From assembly GCA_041600415.1 (NCBI GenBank), contig JBFIKF010000004.1, forward strand, positions 248,001 through 312,000: a stretch of 64,000 nucleotides of DNA, written 5' to 3'. This document shows, piece after piece, positions 1-9,193 of this stretch. Made by a program: the position numbers and the translations under genes. Position 1 is the stretch's first letter; each line of letters opens with the position of its first letter. Under the pieces are notes generated by a model that had not been told where the DNA came from, searched no databases, and worked only from the letters and a program-made list of their open reading frames with translations. Source of the stretch: JBFJKD01 sp041600415. Lineage in GTDB: Bacteria; Pseudomonadota; Gammaproteobacteria; Pseudomonadales; Porticoccaceae.

Positions 1-1538
1 GTTCCCCCGGAACCTCCAAAATTTTCAATCGGGTTATTCGGGCTGGAAAAGTTTTCAAGCGACCCGCCAAAACCCAGTTGCCCATTGCCGGGATTACGCA
101 ACCCCTGAGCACCCCAGCGCACGCCGATTTCCTTGCGAAACTCGGTGCTTGCGATAATGATACGGGCCTCGATTTCCACCTGGCGAATCGGAATATCGAT
201 TTCTCGCACTAACCGACGGAATTCGGCAATTTTTTCCTCCACATCCGTCAGAATAATCGTGTTGGTACGCTGATCCACAATAGCAGTACCGCGCTCGGAT
301 AAAATACTCGACGTTGCGCCCTTATTCGCGCCGCCGCTGCTACCCCCTCCTTTTTTAACATCAAACAACTCAAACAGTTTGCCAGCATCGGCGTAGCGTA
401 TACGCACAAACTCAGTGACCAATGGGGCCAGCTCAATGAGTTGCTTGTTAGCCTCCACCTGAAGTCGCTCCCGCTCGGCTATTTCCACCGCTGGCGCCAC
501 CATCAGCACATTGCCTTCCTGGCGTTTATCCAGCCCCTTGGCTTTCAACACGATGGCCAGCGCCTGATCCCAGGGGACATTTTCCAGCCGCAAGGTAATA
601 TTACCGGTGACCGTATCGCTGGCCACCAGATTAAGGTCGGTGAAATCGGCGATTAGCTGCAATACCGAGCGCACCTCAATATCCTGAAAATTCAGCGACA
701 GCTTTTTACCTACAAAAGCAAACTTATTCTGCCGCTCTTCCTGCTCCGCTCGGGTCAGTGGTTTAACGCTGACCACATATTGACCGTCGGCCTGGTAGGC
801 CTGGTAATCGTATTCGCCAGAGACTGTAAGCGTGATGGTTGTAGTGCCATCGTTAGCCACGCTATCGATCACGGATACGGGTGTCGCAAAATCAAGCACA
901 TCCAGTTTGCGGTCCAGATATTCCGGAAGGGATGTGCGGAAAAATTTAAGCACAATATTTTTACCCTGCTGGGCAATATCCACTTCTGTTTTTGGGTTAG
1001 CGAGGGTCACTGTCAACATACCCTCGCCTTTTTCACCCCGCTTAAAATCGATATCGGTGACACCACCAGTGGCAGAGCGCGACGCCCCCGGAGCTGACCG
1101 CTTTATTGACGCGTGGTCACCACCGGCCACCGCGCCAGCATTCCCACCGCCAACATTAAGGGAGGCAATATTGCCAGCCATTTGCACCGCGTAAGGTGCC
1201 GCCTGTTTGAGATTAACGATAACCCGCGTGCGATCCCCCGCGGTCAGCACTACTACACTTTGCGCATTTTCAAACGGCAATGCATATTTTTTTTCAGTTA
1301 ATGTACTTTGCGCCCCTTCAAAATCGAGCACAACCCGAGCGGGGTTGTCGATACTGTACACTTTTGGCTCGGGAACGTTTTCCGAGAACACCATTTGTAT
1401 TTCAAATTTGTCACCGGGGAGTGCAGCAAACTTGATGTCATCCAACGTGCCCGCCGTAGCCCCGCTGGATAGAATCAAAACCAGGTTAAGCATGGCCAGA
1501 GCCACCAGTTTTTGCGTCAGCGCCATATACCTTTTCAT
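1..1538 (-). CDS. pilQ: PilQ, type IV pilus outer-membrane secretin (3' end outside window)
   Basis: PilQ forms the outer-membrane channel through which the type IV pilus leaves the cell. About 512 residues are visible, read from an ATG at 1538; the pore-forming secretin domain lies beyond the left edge. A signal peptide fills residues 1-30. Two AMIN-type peptidoglycan-binding regions follow (about 31-115 and 140-235; the first begins LDDIKFAALPGDKFEIQ), then the STN/N0 domain (about 255-320, with LSLNFQDIEVRSVLQLIADF) and the first N1 domain with a Gly-Ser loop. It is the last gene of pilM-N-O-P-Q, 23 bp after pilP. The reading frame is open to the window edge with no frameshift seen. Family assignment is firm from motifs and operon position. 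Confidence 0.95.
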   Translation of the reverse strand, partial: MKRYMALTQKLVALAMLNLVLILSSGATAGTLDDIKFAALPGDKFEIQMVFSENVPEPKVYSIDNPARVVLDFEGAQSTLTEKKYALPFENAQSVVVLTAGDRTRVIVNLKQAAPYAVQMAGNIASLNVGGGNAGAVAGGDHASIKRSAPGASRSATGGVTDIDFKRGEKGEGMLTVTLANPKTEVDIAQQGKNIVLKFFRTSLPEYLDRKLDVLDFATPVSVIDSVANDGTTTITLTVSGEYDYQAYQADGQYVVSVKPLTRAEQEERQNKFAFVGKKLSLNFQDIEVRSVLQLIADFTDLNLVASDTVTGNITLRLENVPWDQALAIVLKAKGLDKRQEGNVLMVAPAVEIAERERLQVEANKQLIELAPLVTEFVRIRYADAGKLFELFDVKKGGGSSGGANKGATSSILSERGTAIVDQRTNTIILTDVEEKIAEFRRLVREIDIPIRQVEIEARIIIASTEFRKEIGVRWGAQGLRNPGNGQLGFGGSLENFSSPNNPIENFGGSGG

Positions 1539-1561
1539 ACCTGCTACCCTAAGATGCGTCA

Positions 1562-2104
1562 TTATTTAGTCTCCTTGATAGCCAGGGTCCGGGGCCGCTC
1601 TACCCAGCCATCCTTGCCATCCGGCACGATCTCTTTCACTTCTACTCGGGTGTCGCTTACGGACACGACAAAGCCATGATTTTTTCCCAGGTACTGGCCG
1701 GGTTTAACCCGATGTACCCGCCCCTGACCGTCGTCAATCAGCGACCATTTAACACCATCCTGCTCCACCGAACCCACCATGGTAAACGCGGCGAAATTAA
1801 ATCGCTCCAGATATTCTTTTTTGCGATTCTCGTCGGGTTTAACCGTAGCCTTCCCAGCCGTCGGTCCCGCGTCTTTTAGCTGCAGCGGTTTTTCAAACGG
1901 ACTGCGCAGTGCCACCACACCATACTTAAAGGACTGGTAGGGATGAAACGTCGGTAAAGGTTGAATTTCTCCCACTGGCTCACTGCGCGATTTTTCCACA
2001 AACCGCACCAGATCACCGTGCTCCCGACTTCCGCTACAGCCAGCCAGGACAGCCAGCGCGCACAGGATTAATGCCACTTTTTCAATCGCCGTTACCATGC
2101 GCAT
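1562..2104 (-). CDS. pilP: PilP, type IV pilus assembly lipoprotein
   Basis: PilP is the inner-membrane lipoprotein that links the PilN/PilO platform to the PilQ secretin across the periplasm. The 180-residue product starts with a short hydrophobic signal and an LAGC lipobox, making Cys23 the likely lipidated residue. A flexible linker precedes a C-terminal beta domain (about 90-175) containing MVGSVEQDG and DGQGRVHRVKPGQYLGKNHG, typical of the PilP region that contacts PilQ. It lies 3 bp after pilO and 23 bp before pilQ. MRM at the start offers two in-frame ATGs; the first is used here. Confidence 0.95.
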   Translation of the reverse strand: MRMVTAIEKVALILCALAVLAGCSGSREHGDLVRFVEKSRSEPVGEIQPLPTFHPYQSFKYGVVALRSPFEKPLQLKDAGPTAGKATVKPDENRKKEYLERFNFAAFTMVGSVEQDGVKWSLIDDGQGRVHRVKPGQYLGKNHGFVVSVSDTRVEVKEIVPDGKDGWVERPRTLAIKETK

Positions 2105-2107
2105 GAC

Positions 2108-2722
2108 TTATTCTTCCTGCCCTTTATAGCGGTAGGTTTTGGCGTCTATCTCGAACACCAGGCGATGATCGCCGTCGTTGGCTTTCATGGAATAGTTATG
2201 CAGTGTGACGATGCGCGGCAGCCCGGCAACACCGCTGACAAAGGTTCCCACGTCGTGATACCCGCCCTCGGCAACAATTTTTATCGGCAGTTCAACGTAA
2301 AATTCCGCGACTTTTTCCGGTTGCAGTGAGATCGTCTTGATCTCCAGACTACTGCCATAACCCAGTTCGGTAATGTCCTCCAGTAAGCCCGGGACTTCGG
2401 TGTCACTCGGTAACTGGGCCAGCAAAGCGCCAAAGGACTTTTCAACCTGTTCCATTTGTGCGCGGTAGGCGTCGAGGTTGGCGGCCTCAAACGCCTTGGT
2501 CTGATAAGTCGCCTTCAGCTCTTTTTCCATGCCCGCCACGCGATTAAATTCCATTTTCAAATCCTGGACGTGGAAAAAATATCCCCCAGCCAGCAACGCA
2601 CAAAATACTGCAATTACCAATAGAATTCGCACTCCCAGCGGCCACACGCCGATGGTGTCAAACTCCAGTTCGTCAAAATTTATATCCTTGAGGCCCAGCG
2701 TATCAAGCAACGCCATGATCAC
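2108..2722 (-). CDS. pilO: PilO, type IV pilus inner-membrane alignment protein
   Basis: PilO pairs with PilN as a bitopic inner-membrane heterodimer that connects cytoplasmic PilM to PilP/PilQ. The 204-residue protein has a short cytoplasmic N-terminus (LLDTLGLKDINFDELEFDTIG), one membrane segment at about 28-48, a coiled coil (about 55-105), and a ferredoxin-like periplasmic domain (about 110-200). The gene overlaps the end of pilN by 4 bp (2719-2722), so translation is probably coupled. The ATG at 2716, giving MALLDTLG, is an alternative start. Confidence 0.95.
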   Translation of the reverse strand: MIMALLDTLGLKDINFDELEFDTIGVWPLGVRILLVIAVFCALLAGGYFFHVQDLKMEFNRVAGMEKELKATYQTKAFEAANLDAYRAQMEQVEKSFGALLAQLPSDTEVPGLLEDITELGYGSSLEIKTISLQPEKVAEFYVELPIKIVAEGGYHDVGTFVSGVAGLPRIVTLHNYSMKANDGDHRLVFEIDAKTYRYKGQEE

Positions 2723-3291
2723 ACCTCTCCATTGTCTTTCAGCACCGGATCGGGCGCACGCAACTTGACTTGCATTTCGAAGCGACTCCCCTGTTCCCCA
2801 AGGGTTTCGTCAGCTTCAACCTTGGTCAGGTTGGGGTCTTTAAACTTCGGGGAGTCATTCAGCTTTCTCATCAGTGCCGAGATGCGATTATTGGATTCTG
2901 CAAAACCGGTTAGCGAGATATTGTCCCCCGCCCGAATCATTCCGGAGAAAAAGACGCCATCCGGTACGGAACGTACAAATTCGTCGAACAACTTGACGGT
3001 TTCAGGACGATTGCTCTGCAAACCCTGGATGACCGTCATACGCTCCAGCATTTCCTGAAGCCGAGTTTTTAGCTCATTAATTTCCTTAACTTCTTTATCC
3101 AGCTTGGCGGTTTCTGTACGCAAAAATTCGTTGCGACTCATCTGGTTATCGATATTGCCCGTAACCCAGCGATCCCAGACCAGGATTGCAAACAGTGCAC
3201 CGAATACAACCCCGCCGAGCACGATCAGAAATTCGCGCTTTTTCTCTTCGCGATGGGCTTCTCGCCAGGGAAGTAAATTAATCCTTGCCAT
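2719..3291 (-). CDS. pilN: PilN, type IV pilus inner-membrane protein
   Basis: PilN binds PilM through its cytoplasmic tail and PilO through its periplasmic part. The 190-residue product begins with the conserved PilM-docking motif INLLPWRE (residues 4-11). A transmembrane segment follows at about 22-42, then a coiled coil (about 52-95) and a periplasmic ferredoxin-like domain. It starts 2 bp after the pilM stop and overlaps pilO by 4 bp. Length and layout are normal for the family. Confidence 0.96.
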   Translation of the reverse strand: MARINLLPWREAHREEKKREFLIVLGGVVFGALFAILVWDRWVTGNIDNQMSRNEFLRTETAKLDKEVKEINELKTRLQEMLERMTVIQGLQSNRPETVKLFDEFVRSVPDGVFFSGMIRAGDNISLTGFAESNNRISALMRKLNDSPKFKDPNLTKVEADETLGEQGSRFEMQVKLRAPDPVLKDNGEV

Positions 3292-3293
3292 GA

Positions 3294-4361
3294 TTATTCA
3301 AAACTCCTGAGGGCGAGACCCGCTGCAATCAACATTGCCGGCGCGTCGTTCGCCAGTGCCACAGCGTTCACCCGGCTCGCTACCGCCATGTTCGCGAAAG
3401 GGTTGGCGACGATAACTGGCAAACCAAGCTTCTGCTCCATTTCGTCGCGCAAACCGTCCATCGCCGCAACACCGCCCGCCAGAACCAGCTGGTCGACATA
3501 GTTGTACTGGCTGGATGAAAAGAAAAACTGCAAAGAGCGGGAAACCTGCTGTATCAGCGCCTCCTTGAACGGTTCGAGAATTTCAGTCTCGTAATCCTCC
3601 GGCAGCCCGCCCTGCTTCTTGGCCTGACCCGCTTCCTCCACGGACAACCCGTAGCGCCGCTGAATTTCTTCCGTGACCTGCTTGCCGCCAAATAATTGCT
3701 CGCGGGTGTACAGGGTCTTCCCATCCACCAGCACACTCAGAGTAAGCATCGTCGCGCCGATATCCGCGACCGCAACCACCTGATCCCCAATTTCCTCGAG
3801 TTGTTCAGCGATAAGTTTGAAGGCTCGCTCCACGGCAAACACCTCCACATCGACCACTTTGGGCGTCAGGCCCGCCAGCTCCAACGCCTCCTGGCGCAGA
3901 TCGACATTCTCCCGGCGACAGGCCGCCAAGAGAACGTCTACCTGGTCTGGGTTGGTGGCAGACGGCCCAATCACTTCAAAATCCAGCGACACCTCGTCCA
4001 GCGGGTAGGGAATATATTGATCCGCTTCCAGGGCTATCTGCCCCTCGAAGCCCTGATCAGTCAAACCCGCCGGCATCTCGATCACTTTGGTAATTACCGC
4101 CGAGCCGGGAACGGCCACTGCCACATCTTTCAAGCGGGATTTCGACTGGCTAACCACCTTGCGAATAACTTCTGCTAACGCATTGACATCATTGATATTT
4201 TTTTCAACCACGGTATTCGCCGGCAGGGGCCGAACCATATAACTTTCCACGCGGTATTTGCCACCGCTCTTGCTTAATTCCAGCAGCTTGACGGTAGAAG
4301 ACGTAATATCCACCCCGAGCGTGGGTGCAGACTTTTTGTCGAGAAAACCGAAGATCCCCAT
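3294..4361 (-). CDS. pilM: PilM, actin-like cytoplasmic type IV pilus protein
   Basis: PilM is an FtsA/actin-like ATP-binding protein that sits under the inner membrane and holds the tail of PilN. At 355 residues it has the normal length. The N-terminus (MGIFGFLDKKSAPTLGVDI, then SSTVKLLEL) carries the first phosphate-binding strand. DIGATMLTLSVL (about 203-214) is the second phosphate loop and VLAGGVAAMDG (about 295-305) the adenosine motif. It is the first gene of the pil operon and is divergent from the penicillin-binding protein gene at 4509, the same arrangement as in Pseudomonas. Confidence 0.96.
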   Translation of the reverse strand: MGIFGFLDKKSAPTLGVDITSSTVKLLELSKSGGKYRVESYMVRPLPANTVVEKNINDVNALAEVIRKVVSQSKSRLKDVAVAVPGSAVITKVIEMPAGLTDQGFEGQIALEADQYIPYPLDEVSLDFEVIGPSATNPDQVDVLLAACRRENVDLRQEALELAGLTPKVVDVEVFAVERAFKLIAEQLEEIGDQVVAVADIGATMLTLSVLVDGKTLYTREQLFGGKQVTEEIQRRYGLSVEEAGQAKKQGGLPEDYETEILEPFKEALIQQVSRSLQFFFSSSQYNYVDQLVLAGGVAAMDGLRDEMEQKLGLPVIVANPFANMAVASRVNAVALANDAPAMLIAAGLALRSFE

Positions 4362-4396
4362 TTTTATTTTCTAATTCCCGTAGTTATGCCAAGCAG

Positions 4397-4426
4397 ATAA
4401 TAAACCACTTTAACTAATTATCGCAA
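4397..4426 (-). promoter_or_regulatory. Candidate sigma-70 promoter of pilMNOPQ
   Basis: Read on the minus strand, TTGCGA (4421-4426) and TATTAT (4397-4402) are separated by 18 bp. A transcript would start near 4390 and reach the pilM ATG after about 30 nt. The region is AT-rich compared with its surroundings. This rests on motif match and position only. Confidence 0.45.
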
Positions 4427-4459
4427 CTTTGCAAGTGTATTGTTGCACACTTACCGCTA

Positions 4460-4465
4460 TATAAT
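4460..4465 (+). promoter_or_regulatory. Candidate -10 element of the penicillin-binding protein gene
   Basis: A perfect TATAAT lies 43 bp upstream of the chosen ATG at 4509, in the short region divergent from pilM. No good -35 hexamer stands at 16-18 bp; GTATTG at 4437-4442 is the best. The call is therefore weak. Confidence 0.3.
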
Positions 4466-4508
4466 AGCCGGGCCTAATTACTTCGCCACTGATCATATCA
4501 AGGTCGTA

Positions 4509-6956
4509 ATGCATTTTCTCGTTCGGCTCACAAGATTTTTTTTCAAGTTACTGATCCCCGCCATGGGCGCCGGGCTGATCATGACCGCCAGCCTGTACAT
4601 GTACCTTAGCCCCAAATTACCACCGGTGGAAACCCTCAAAACGGTAAAATTGCAAATACCTTTGAGAGTCTTCTCACAAGATTTACAACTAATTGGCGAA
4701 TTTGGCGAAAATCGCCGCTCTCCCATCAATTTCGAACAAATCCCTCCTTTATTTGTGCAGGCCATTCTTTCCGCCGAAGACGACGCCTTTTATACCCATA
4801 TCGGCGTGGACTTCAAGGGCCTGCTGCGCGCCGCACTGGAGCTGGTTAGCACGGGTAGCATTCAATCGGGAGGCAGCACCATCACCATGCAGGTCGCGCG
4901 CAACTTCTTCTTAACCAGGGAACAAAGTTTTGTGCGCAAATTTAACGAAATTTTACTCGCGCTACGCATCGAAGACGAAATTTCCAAAAACGACATACTG
5001 ACCTTGTACGCTAATAAAATTTACTTGGGTAACCGCGCCTATGGTGTACAGGCAGCCGCGCGCGTTTATTACGGTAAATCCATTGAGGAACTGAACTTAC
5101 CCCAACTGGCCATGATCGCCGGATTGCCGAAGGCGCCCTCCACGTTCAACCCTCTGGCCAACCCCGAGCGGGCACTAGGGCGCCGCAACTGGATTCTCGC
5201 CCGCATGTATAAACTCGGGCACATCGATAAAGCTACTTACACCGATGCGGTGATGGCGCCGGTTGATGCCAGTTATCATGGGCCGCTGGTGGACTTCGAT
5301 GCGCCTTACATCGCAGAGATGGCACGCCAGGAGGCTATTGCGCAGCTCGGCCTGGAAGCCTACACCAACGGGTACTCCGTGATTACCACCATCGACAGCA
5401 CGCTGCAGAAAAAAGCTGTGCAGGCTGTGCGTGCCGGACTACACGCCTACGATTGGCGGCACGGTTATCGCGGTCCGGAAAAAAACTTACCCGACCCCAC
5501 CACCTGGCTTCCAACCCTGCGCCAGACGCCAGCCTATGGAGAAACCCAACCCGCCATCGTCACCGCCCTGGACGACACGCAGATGTCGATACAACTGGCT
5601 GACGGCAGTAATGCCACCCTGGACTGGGATACCAGCCTGAAAGGTTTGCGCCGCTATGTGACCGAGAACAGTCGCAGCGCTCCCATCGCCACACCCAGCG
5701 ATATATTCACCGTCGGCGATCTGGTGCGTGTGGTCGCCACGAATGGCCACTGGCAATTGACCCAGGTACCCGCGGCGGAAGCCGGGCTGGTGGCCCTGGC
5801 CCCGGAAAATGGCGCCATCAAGGCGCTGGTGGGCGGCTACGATTTTAACCGTAGCCATTTCAACCGCGTCACCCAGGGAGAACGCCAGCCAGGCTCCAAC
5901 TTCAAACCATTTATTTACGCCACGGCGCTAACCAAGGGTATGACCGCGGCAACCGTAATCAACGATGCGCCCGTGGTATTCGACGATCCGGGGCTGGAGA
6001 GTGTGTGGCGCCCCGAAAACGACAGCGGCAAATTCTATGGCCCAACACGGTTGCGCACCGCGCTTTACCTGTCGCGCAATCTGGTCTCAATTCGCGTGCT
6101 GCGCAGCCTCGGCATCAAAAATGCCATCCGCGGATTACAGAATTTCGGATTTAAAAGCGACGAGTTACCCAAGAATCTATCCCTCGCCCTTGGCACCCAC
6201 GCCCTGACACCCATGAAAATTGCCACGGGTTATACCGTATTTGCTAACGGCGGCTTTAAGGTTGAACCTTTTCTCATTGATCGCATCGACGACCAGGAAG
6301 GCAACACCGTGTATCGCGCCAACCCGATCACGGTGTGCAACGACTGCGACGAGGTATTCGACACAAGTAATACCGATGGCAGTAACACGCCTACGGATAG
6401 CGAACCGCATCTGTCAGATCTTGCGGTCACAGACGCGACCGCCGCACCAACACCAGCATTAAGACCAGCGCCGCGGGTAATGGACGAGCGGGTCGTTTAT
6501 ATCGTCGACTCCATTCTCAAGGACGTTATTCGCCGGGGTACAGGCACCAAGGCCCAGGCACTCAAGCGCGGTGATCTGGCGGGTAAAACCGGAACCACCA
6601 ATGGGCCTCGCGACGCGTGGTTTTCGGGATACAACCCCACCATCGTTACCACCGTCTGGGTTGGATTTGATGGCAACGAACCCCTCGGGAGAGGCGAATA
6701 CGGTGGTTCTGCCGCACTGCCAATCTGGATGGATTTTATGGGCTCAGCCCTTGCGGGCAAACCCGAGACCTACCCACCACAGCCGGATGGTCTGGTGTCG
6801 GTACGCATCAATCCAGCCACCGGCCAGCGCGCGGCCCCCGGAGACACGGACGCCATATTTGAGTTATTTTTGAGAGAAAATGCGCCTCCGCCGCTCGCCA
6901 GCCACAGCACTCCTTCTGGACACCAGAGCGTACCGCTACCACAGGATATTTTCTAG
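4509..6956 (+). CDS. mrcA: Class A penicillin-binding protein 1A (bifunctional transglycosylase/transpeptidase)
   Basis: This inner-membrane enzyme polymerises glycan strands and cross-links stem peptides. From the ATG at 4509 it has 815 residues: an N-terminal anchor (about 5-35), a GT51 glycosyltransferase domain with the catalytic Glu in SAEDDAF (about residue 90) and GGSTITMQ, an OB-like insertion, and a transpeptidase domain. The transpeptidase motifs are GSNFKP (SxxK), SRN (SxN) and GKTG (KTG). A Thr/Ser/Pro-rich insertion lies between the last two. The frame is open to a TTG at 4440, but family members begin close to the membrane anchor and AAGGTC precedes 4509, so the ATG is preferred. 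Also called ponA in pseudomonads; divergent from pilM. Confidence 0.95.
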   Translation: MHFLVRLTRFFFKLLIPAMGAGLIMTASLYMYLSPKLPPVETLKTVKLQIPLRVFSQDLQLIGEFGENRRSPINFEQIPPLFVQAILSAEDDAFYTHIGVDFKGLLRAALELVSTGSIQSGGSTITMQVARNFFLTREQSFVRKFNEILLALRIEDEISKNDILTLYANKIYLGNRAYGVQAAARVYYGKSIEELNLPQLAMIAGLPKAPSTFNPLANPERALGRRNWILARMYKLGHIDKATYTDAVMAPVDASYHGPLVDFDAPYIAEMARQEAIAQLGLEAYTNGYSVITTIDSTLQKKAVQAVRAGLHAYDWRHGYRGPEKNLPDPTTWLPTLRQTPAYGETQPAIVTALDDTQMSIQLADGSNATLDWDTSLKGLRRYVTENSRSAPIATPSDIFTVGDLVRVVATNGHWQLTQVPAAEAGLVALAPENGAIKALVGGYDFNRSHFNRVTQGERQPGSNFKPFIYATALTKGMTAATVINDAPVVFDDPGLESVWRPENDSGKFYGPTRLRTALYLSRNLVSIRVLRSLGIKNAIRGLQNFGFKSDELPKNLSLALGTHALTPMKIATGYTVFANGGFKVEPFLIDRIDDQEGNTVYRANPITVCNDCDEVFDTSNTDGSNTPTDSEPHLSDLAVTDATAAPTPALRPAPRVMDERVVYIVDSILKDVIRRGTGTKAQALKRGDLAGKTGTTNGPRDAWFSGYNPTIVTTVWVGFDGNEPLGRGEYGGSAALPIWMDFMGSALAGKPETYPPQPDGLVSVRINPATGQRAAPGDTDAIFELFLRENAPPPLASHSTPSGHQSVPLPQDIF

Positions 6957-7829
6957 CTAGCCTGCCGGGTCCAGGCCTTGCGGAGGCTTGTTCAACAGAG
7001 TTGACCAGGCAAACGTCTGGTCGCCGACCACATAAAAGAATGGATTGAGTAATCCCTCTTTGGTGTTGTAGCGCATCGGCGCGAGATCAATATCCAGCAC
7101 AGCACCACCTGCGGCCTCTACCACCGCCTGAGCAGCTGCGGTGTCCCACTCGCAGGTCAAGGCCAGGCGCGGATAAAAATCCGCCACGCCCTCCGCCACC
7201 AGACATAACTTTAATGAGCTACCCATGGACACCGCACGCATGGAACCCAGTTGATCCGCAAGGCGCGCCAATAAGGCCTCTACTGTATCTGCTCCGTGCC
7301 GACGACTGGCCACCACCGTTACTTCCCCGGGTGGTGGTAACGGGCGCACCCGAATGGATCTACGCACCCCATCTACGTCCTTGAATGCGCCGGCTCCTGC
7401 CAGGCCAGCGTATACCACGCCGGTAACCGGCACATAGACCACCCCCAGCACCGGAATGTGGTTTTCAATTAATGCAATATTGACGGTGAACTCGCCGTTG
7501 CGCTGAATAAACTCCTTGGTACCATCCAGCGGATCGACAATCCAATAACGCTGCCAACGGGCACGCTCGTGAAACGGCGGAATAACTCCCTCCTCCGACA
7601 GCACCGGGACATCGGGCAACAGATTGCGCAAGCCCGACACAAGCACCCCGTGAGCAGCCAGATCCGCCGCCGTTACCGGAGACTCATCGCTTTTGGTCTG
7701 CACATTAAATTGATCGCCATCATACACGTCGAGAATTGCCTCTCCCGCCCGTTGCGCCAGCGTAATTATCTGCTCCAGCAACGCCCCGCGGCTCATTTCA
7801 CCGCCCGTCTCGTTAGTGTTTTTTGTCAC
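6957..7829 (-). CDS. cysQ: CysQ, 3'(2'),5'-bisphosphate nucleotidase
   Basis: CysQ removes the 3' phosphate from PAP, the by-product of sulfate assimilation via PAPS, and belongs to the inositol monophosphatase superfamily. The 290-residue protein has the metal-binding motifs SEEG (about 100) and DPLDGTKEFI (about 119-128), and CEWDTAAAQAVVEAAGG near the C-terminus. The GTG at 7829 is preferred because GGGAAGGA lies 7 nt upstream; an internal ATG at 7796 (MSRGALLEQ) fits family N-termini but has only a weak ribosome site. It ends next to the convergent penicillin-binding protein gene and follows nudE by 31 bp. Confidence 0.93.
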   Translation of the reverse strand: MTKNTNETGGEMSRGALLEQIITLAQRAGEAILDVYDGDQFNVQTKSDESPVTAADLAAHGVLVSGLRNLLPDVPVLSEEGVIPPFHERARWQRYWIVDPLDGTKEFIQRNGEFTVNIALIENHIPVLGVVYVPVTGVVYAGLAGAGAFKDVDGVRRSIRVRPLPPPGEVTVVASRRHGADTVEALLARLADQLGSMRAVSMGSSLKLCLVAEGVADFYPRLALTCEWDTAAAQAVVEAAGGAVLDIDLAPMRYNTKEGLLNPFFYVVGDQTFAWSTLLNKPPQGLDPAG

Positions 7830-7860
7830 ACTTAAATCCTTCCCAGTTAATTGCGCTTAG

Positions 7861-8445
7861 TCACGAGTCGGCCTGTCGGCAGCCCTGTTCGTCCACAAGA
7901 TCGCGCACCATATACAATGCGGCGATGGACAGACTGTCCGACACATCCCCGCGCGCCACCAGTTCGCCCAGATCCGCCAACGGCCAGGTCATCACCTCCA
8001 GCGGTTCCGGTTCGTCGCCGGGCAGGGACGCAGGATACAAACCCTGCGCGAGCACGATATCAACAGTGCGCGACATGTACGACGGGGACAGGTGAATACT
8101 TTTGATAAAACTGAGCTGGCGCGCGCCATAGCCGGCCTCTTCTTGCAATTCGCGATTGGCCGCCGCCACATTTTGCTCTCCCGGGTCGATCGCCCCCTTG
8201 GGCAAGCCCCATTGATAGTCTTCGATTCCCGCTGCGTATTCGCGCACCAGCACCACGGAGGCATCATCCAGTATCGGCACCACGACAACCGCCCCATATC
8301 CAGCGGAAGCCAGCCGCTCATAGATGCGTTCAACACCGTTACTAAAACGCAGTTCAAGCTGCTCCACCTTAAACAGGCGCGTACGCGCCACCGCCTGTCG
8401 CTGCAATATTTTCGGGACTTGCGTTGTGCTAGGATTGGACGACAT
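7861..8445 (-). CDS. nudE: NudE, ADP compounds hydrolase (Nudix)
   Basis: NudE hydrolyses ADP-ribose, NADH and diadenosine polyphosphates. The 194-residue protein carries a complete Nudix box, G-x5-E-x7-REL-x-EE-x-GY, from GAIDPGEQ to QEEAGY (about 108-130). The start chosen is the ATG at 8445 (MSSNPSTTQVPKIL), matching family N-termini; the frame is open upstream to 8700, but that part overlaps the divergent yrfG. The pairing with yrfG/hslR/hslO is conserved across gammaproteobacteria. Probably co-transcribed with cysQ. Confidence 0.94.
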   Translation of the reverse strand: MSSNPSTTQVPKILQRQAVARTRLFKVEQLELRFSNGVERIYERLASAGYGAVVVVPILDDASVVLVREYAAGIEDYQWGLPKGAIDPGEQNVAAANRELQEEAGYGARQLSFIKSIHLSPSYMSRTVDIVLAQGLYPASLPGDEPEPLEVMTWPLADLGELVARGDVSDSLSIAALYMVRDLVDEQGCRQADS

Positions 8446-8486
8446 GTTACGCAACCTGCCACATTGACTTTCGAGTATTATCCGCA

Positions 8487-9176
8487 ATGATTGACTGGAG
8501 CGCCATCGACACCGTTTTCCTCGATATGGACGGCACCCTGCTCGATCTGCATTTTGATAACTTTTTCTGGCGCCACCACCTGCCTCGCCGCTACGCCGAA
8601 CACCACGATCTCGATCCTGCACAGGCCCTCGAGCAGCTGCTGAAGCAGTTTGCGAGCAAGCAGGGCACCCTCGACTGGTATTGCACCGATTACTGGTCAC
8701 ACACGCTGGCAGTGGATATACCAGCCCTTAAGCGCGAAGTGAGCCACCTGATTGCCGAGCGACCTCAGGTGCGGCGCTTTCTGCAACAGCTCGGTGAGGA
8801 ACATCGCTCGCGCATTCTGATTACCAATGCGCACCGCCAGAGCCTTAATCTGAAACTCGATATTACCGGCATCGACGTCCTGCTCGATCAGGTGATTTCT
8901 TCCCACGATTACGGTGCACCAAAAGAGTCTCAAATTTTCTGGCAGCAACTCACCACGCAGGTAACCTTTGATCCTGCACGCTCCCTGTTTATCGACGACA
9001 GCGAAGCCGTACTGCGTGCCGCTCGAGCGTATGGCATAAAACAGCTGGTTTGTATTCGCCAGCCAGACAGCAGGCAGGCCCCGCGGGGAAACCTTGAATT
9101 CCCGGCAATCGATCACTTTGATGAACTGTTGGCCACACCCTGCAACGACGACCTGCGCGGCACCGGGACAGGCTAA
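8487..9176 (+). CDS. yrfG: YrfG-like GMP/IMP nucleotidase (HAD family)
   Basis: This HAD-superfamily phosphatase is expected to dephosphorylate purine nucleotides such as GMP and IMP. In its 229 residues, HAD motif I is FLDMDGTLLD (about 11-20), motif II is ILITNAH (about 112-118) and the acidic motif IV is LFIDDSEAVL (about 167-176). It is divergent from nudE with 41 bp between starts, and hslR begins 18 bp downstream, so yrfG-hslR looks like an operon. The function is transferred from the E. coli homologue. Confidence 0.9.
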   Translation: MIDWSAIDTVFLDMDGTLLDLHFDNFFWRHHLPRRYAEHHDLDPAQALEQLLKQFASKQGTLDWYCTDYWSHTLAVDIPALKREVSHLIAERPQVRRFLQQLGEEHRSRILITNAHRQSLNLKLDITGIDVLLDQVISSHDYGAPKESQIFWQQLTTQVTFDPARSLFIDDSEAVLRAARAYGIKQLVCIRQPDSRQAPRGNLEFPAIDHFDELLATPCNDDLRGTGTG

Positions 9177-9193
9177 TAAATACGCCATTGATT